Source of the DNA: Welwitschia mirabilis
Lineage: Eukaryota; Gnetophyta; Gnetopsida; Welwitschiales
Direction of reading: 5' to 3'
DNA length: 64,000 nucleotides
Assembly (NCBI GenBank): GCA_051453625.1
Contig: JBOZIK010000001.1
Location: 292,528,691-292,592,690 of the forward strand
The notes beneath the pieces were generated by a model. The model was not told the DNA's origin. It did no database searches and saw only the letters and a list, made by a program, of their open reading frames with translations. Below, piece after piece: positions 60,201 to 64,000 of this stretch (the stretch's first letter is position 1; the number at the start of each line of letters is the position of its first letter). A program made the translations under genes and the position numbers.

Positions 60201-62469
60201 ATTCAAATCCTCACAAAAATACATGATGTATTAAAAAAGTTTCTTCTTATATTTGAAAATATAATTAAGTCTCCATTGTTTGTGATTCTCTTTACTCTTA
60301 TTTCATACACTATAGTGGTGGATTAATAGCTCTTTTAATGGTGCTAAAAGAAACAAGAACTTATTTCATGTTTATCACCTTGTGAAAATCCTTATTTATA
60401 GGGTGAATTAAGTTAATTAAGTCTTATACATTATATTTTCACCTATGTATCACTCATCAATAAGGTCATATCATAATTTATCACATATTATTAAGAATCC
60501 TATATATGCACCTTCTCTACTCTTGTCCTTTTTTGGAGGAATGAAAAACACACATCGAAAAATAAGAAAAATAAAAAATGTACTACTCATGATTTCATTA
60601 TGTCTTCCTTATAAATTGAGTTAAAAAAAATCTTATGAAACATTGTATAAATGATTGGTTTTCTAATTTATAGTTTGAATATAATTGATTGACTCTATAG
60701 TTTTCATCTAATTTCATTGATATCATCTAAAGCTTCTCAAATCACCTTAAATTAAATAATTTCATGAGTTTTAAAAAGGTTTTGTAAAAATGTAAGTAGT
60801 TGATTCCAGTAAACACACACTAATCTCAAATCATATATGTTGCTTTCACATTTTATATAATTTAATGGAAGTAGAATTAAATTATTATCTAAGTCATAAA
60901 TGTATGTCATATTAAAATCTTTCATAGTGACTACTAGTAAATGATCATAAATTATAAAAGTAATAAGGATTATTCTTAGTCTAACATACCTATATTTATT
61001 TTGGAGATGTTCATTCTATTTTGGATGTCAGATTCAACCTTATATTGATCAAATAAAAAGAAGTTCCATTATTTTAAGGATTATCTAGACTCAAATATAA
61101 AATGAGATAATATGGAATTCTATTACTTGGTAGTTATATCTATGTGCCAAAAATCATGTAACCTTAACATAATGAGAGGTAGTATTTGCATTAGCATCCA
61201 TGAAGACTCAGCATCAACTACTTATAGGAGTTCTAGTTTATCCCATTACTGATATTTACTACTTTTATGATAAATTACTACTTTTGTGATAAATTACTAA
61301 TTTAGAAAATGGTGGTTAAACATAATAATGAAAATGATAGGGATGTATTAAAAAAAGATGAATTTTCCAAATATGTACAAGTCATTTTAAAATGACTAAT
61401 AATCATAAAATTGTAAAATTTAACTTCAAAATTCATGAAAATAATTAGAAACGTAATTACACATTCATCTACTTACTCAATATTAGTAAATTATATTTTT
61501 AAATAATATTTTAAATTAGTTAGTAAAATTGAGAAATATTCAAAGCACTGTAGAGCACAATAAAATAACTAGGGTTTTACTTTTCTCAAATATGTCCTTT
61601 GGGATCCCCATTGACAATGCTTCTATATTTTAGATGAATAACATTAGAATTTATCAAAGTTTTAAAATTTAGATTTTAATATTAAATTGAAAATGTGTAA
61701 TAAAAAAAATATAAAATAATGTTTAAAGAATGAGATAAGAAAATGTACTGCACAAAAAATAGAAATATTTTATTATAATTTAATACATTTAGAAAGAAAT
61801 TGGTGTTGTCTACCAAAGAATGCAAATCATTGGATTGTTTTATATATTATGATAATCTTATATCTAATTATTCTTCTCTTATGCTTCATCTTTTATTTAT
61901 TTATTTATTTTTACAAGTAGAATGATCTTTTCTTTTCTTCTTTGTTATCTTAAGCATAATTTCAAATAGTATATTCGTATGGCGACCTATATATCTTTAA
62001 TATGAAATTCTTTTATGTAATAATGGCTTTAAGGAGGAAAAGAATGTAAAAAGTGATGAATAGAAAATAAGATTTAGCAAAATGATGAGGTATAATTAGT
62101 AATTTTATTATGGCTTAAGATTATGATAAAATTAAACATTAAAGTTTTTGTGAAAATTCATAATAACATTCTTTGTAATACTAATAAATTAAGAAAGTTA
62201 AAAAGATGAAATCATTTGAGACTTATCAAAGATGATATAAGTAAGTGATTATAAAGTAATTTCATTTTTTATGTATGAAGCTCAAATAAAGAGTAGAAAT
62301 TTTTTTGGGATTTTTTAAACACTTATTTCTATATGGAATAATTACTATATTACATAGGAATGACCTTTAGTATTAAGTGCTCCTAAAGCAAACACATGGG
62401 TGGTTCTCTAAGAGTAATAGTACTATTTTCTAATCTATTCTTATGATATAATATTGGTTGTTAACTATT
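57251..62469. other. Very AT-rich DNA, no gene recognised
   Basis: Frame-by-frame reading gave no secure domain in this 5.2-kb stretch. A TTTA run is present near 61891-61910. It is likely very old transposon-derived DNA. Confidence 0.5.
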
Positions 62470-64000
62470 TAAAATGAATTTATTATCATTGTGTAGGTTT
62501 TTAATTACAACATTTTCATTGCATTTTGTTTTTATTACCTTAAAATGTCCTCACTTGATAACTAGTTTTTTAATAAAGTTATGCAATATCATGTTATATG
62601 ATAAAACCTTATCGCTCATGTTGAAATTCCATTCATATGATTTTTTTAATCCTGATAATGCTTTAGTTATTTATTCATAATTCATTATTACTTTACTACA
62701 TATCCAATTGTTCTAGTTATAGTATATTTTTTGGACCACTATCTTCATTATTAAGGTTCATTCTTTGCATTAAATTCCAAGATTTATGTTGAACTTTGTT
62801 ATTCATAAACTTGATTTTTCATAGATGAATTGATGTAAAGTATAACTTAATAGATTTATGTTAAAATTTTATTAGTCATAAACTTTATTTTTCATAGATG
62901 AGTTGATGTGAAGTATAACTTAATAAGCTTCTCCATGTTTTTCTATAAGTTCATAATGCATCATTTAACTTCTTATACTATCCCTTATTTAAATTAAGTA
63001 TTTTAGCTAGTCTTCTTTTAAATACTTAATTAGAATTCTCAAATTGGTTATGTGTTTGTGAATCATAGGCAATGCATATTCTACACACAATTCATATTGA
63101 TTTCATTAACTTATTTAAGATTTGTTTAATAACGTAGGGTTTCTAATCACTATTAGGGACTTTTGAATTATGAAAATACTTTAAAATATATTTCCTATGA
63201 AATTAAAAAATTTTCTTAACATCATTAATTTTAGTTACTTTAACTTCTACTAATTTTATGAATAGTTAACACATACAATGATGGATTAATAATCTTGTAA
63301 TTTAAGAAACGTTCCATGAAGTTAATTCTCCATTACATACTTCAAATTCTAAGATCATATTAATTGGTATTACATATTTCTTTAAAAGTTCATTTAAACA
63401 TTGACAATCATTATACTTTGTGGCGTAGTTATGAAAATTCTTAAATAGGATTAGCTAATAAAATCCACTTTGTAAAATCTTATGAGAAGTTTTATCTTTA
63501 TTGTAATGGAGTTTAAAATTACATTAAAATTTTAAATTACTTCCACATAGGAATACATTTTTGTACAAGTTCATCTTTGTAAATGAGACACAAGAAAGGA
63601 CTTTTTCACATTTAATTTTTAATTCTTTTAACACTTAATTAGATATTATTAATTGATTAATCCATGAAATCTCTAAGGTATACAATTAATTATTAATATC
63701 TATTAGTAATTATTCTTCTGTAGGGGTTGAAATGTATTGAAAATAAATTATCATGAGGTTATCTGTCATTACATGGGAGAGGTGATTTGCTACTATATTT
63801 TTATGTCCTCTCTTACCTTAGGTATCTAAATGAAATTCTTGCATTAGTAGATAATAATGCATAAGATGAACATGAACATTATCAATATGATCTATTTCTA
63901 AAAACTTAATAATCAAATGGTCTACAAAAATCCTATTTTTGAAACCTATAAGGTAATATTGAAAATTATTAAGAATAGAAACTCTTACAAATAGTTCTTA
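62470..64000 (-). mobile_element. Second Ty3/gypsy element, RNase H to integrase part, runs off the window end
   Basis: Read right to left, the RNase H end is at 64000-63770, with HYYLLMQEFHLDT, a stop, and then VANHLSH (about 63775-63793) in place of the usual VADHLSR. The integrase zinc-binding region follows, with KILQSGFY (about 63458-63480). The core start is near 63340 (RINFMERF) and LNDAL followed by TYRK lies at about 62943-62970. Post-integrase remnants reach about 62470. RT, protease and gag should lie beyond the right edge. Order and motifs match the element at 50126-56100, in the opposite orientation. Stops and frameshifts are frequent. Confidence 0.82.
62781..62925 (-). repeat. 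72-73-bp tandem duplication inside the decayed integrase
   Basis: Units 62781-62852 and 62853-62925 both start GATTTATGTT and end ATAACTTAATA, with about ten differences. The duplication lies in the region coding for the end of the integrase core. Confidence 0.85.

Overview
The window reads as nuclear DNA of a seed plant, probably a gymnosperm. It holds the 3' part of a plant-type pfkB carbohydrate kinase gene split by a 6.6-kb intron. The rest is mostly old, heavily mutated plant retroelements: Copia-type and TRIM-like LTR elements with initiator-Met tRNA primer sites, Ty3/gypsy elements of Tat/Athila type with an Asp-tRNA primer site, and L1-type LINEs with zf-RVT tails. The gymnosperm call is an inference from the long intron and the many old, unremoved element copies. 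Nothing bacterial, organellar or CRISPR-like was seen.

Layout. 1-75 is the end of a Copia LTR with its primer site. 76-7850 has no recognisable gene; 6.04-7.85 kb is a GC-richer block of unknown nature. 7860-9933 is a candidate non-autonomous LTR element on the minus strand, with two ~390-bp direct repeats around a 1.28-kb core. 10215-17712 (+) is the kinase gene, with three visible exons at 10215-10506, 17072-17224 and 17317-17712; its 5' exons are not in the window. The large intron carries a coding-like minus-strand ORF (12740-12973) and a head-to-tail array of very small LTR elements (13957-15358). A 163-bp tandem duplication covers the kinase stop codon and 3' UTR. An inverted-repeat (MITE-like) element lies at 18607-19020.

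From about 18.5 kb to the end the DNA becomes very AT-rich and is a graveyard of retroelements. There is a non-LTR RT fragment (22.8-23.9 kb, minus), two tandem copies of an L1 3' tail (24.4-27.6 kb, minus), and three longer L1 copies, all minus (28.5-32.4, 36.1-39.7 and 40.9-47.5 kb). These are followed by LTR-like promoter repeats beside a gap (48.2-49.8 kb), a complete but dead Ty3/gypsy element with both LTRs (50126-56100, plus), another LINE RT fragment (56.5-57.2 kb, plus), and the RNase H-integrase part of a second gypsy element running off the window end (62.5-64.0 kb, minus). Stop codons and lost catalytic residues are largely G-to-A or C-to-T changes, as expected from deamination of methylated cytosines.

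The only gene likely to be functional is the kinase. Eight N gaps are present (9358-9367, 10508-10529, 14257-14638, 34064-34163, 38161-39015, 40765-40796, 42640-42649, 48710-49675); several sit in repeats. All identifications come from reading translations by eye; no database search was possible.
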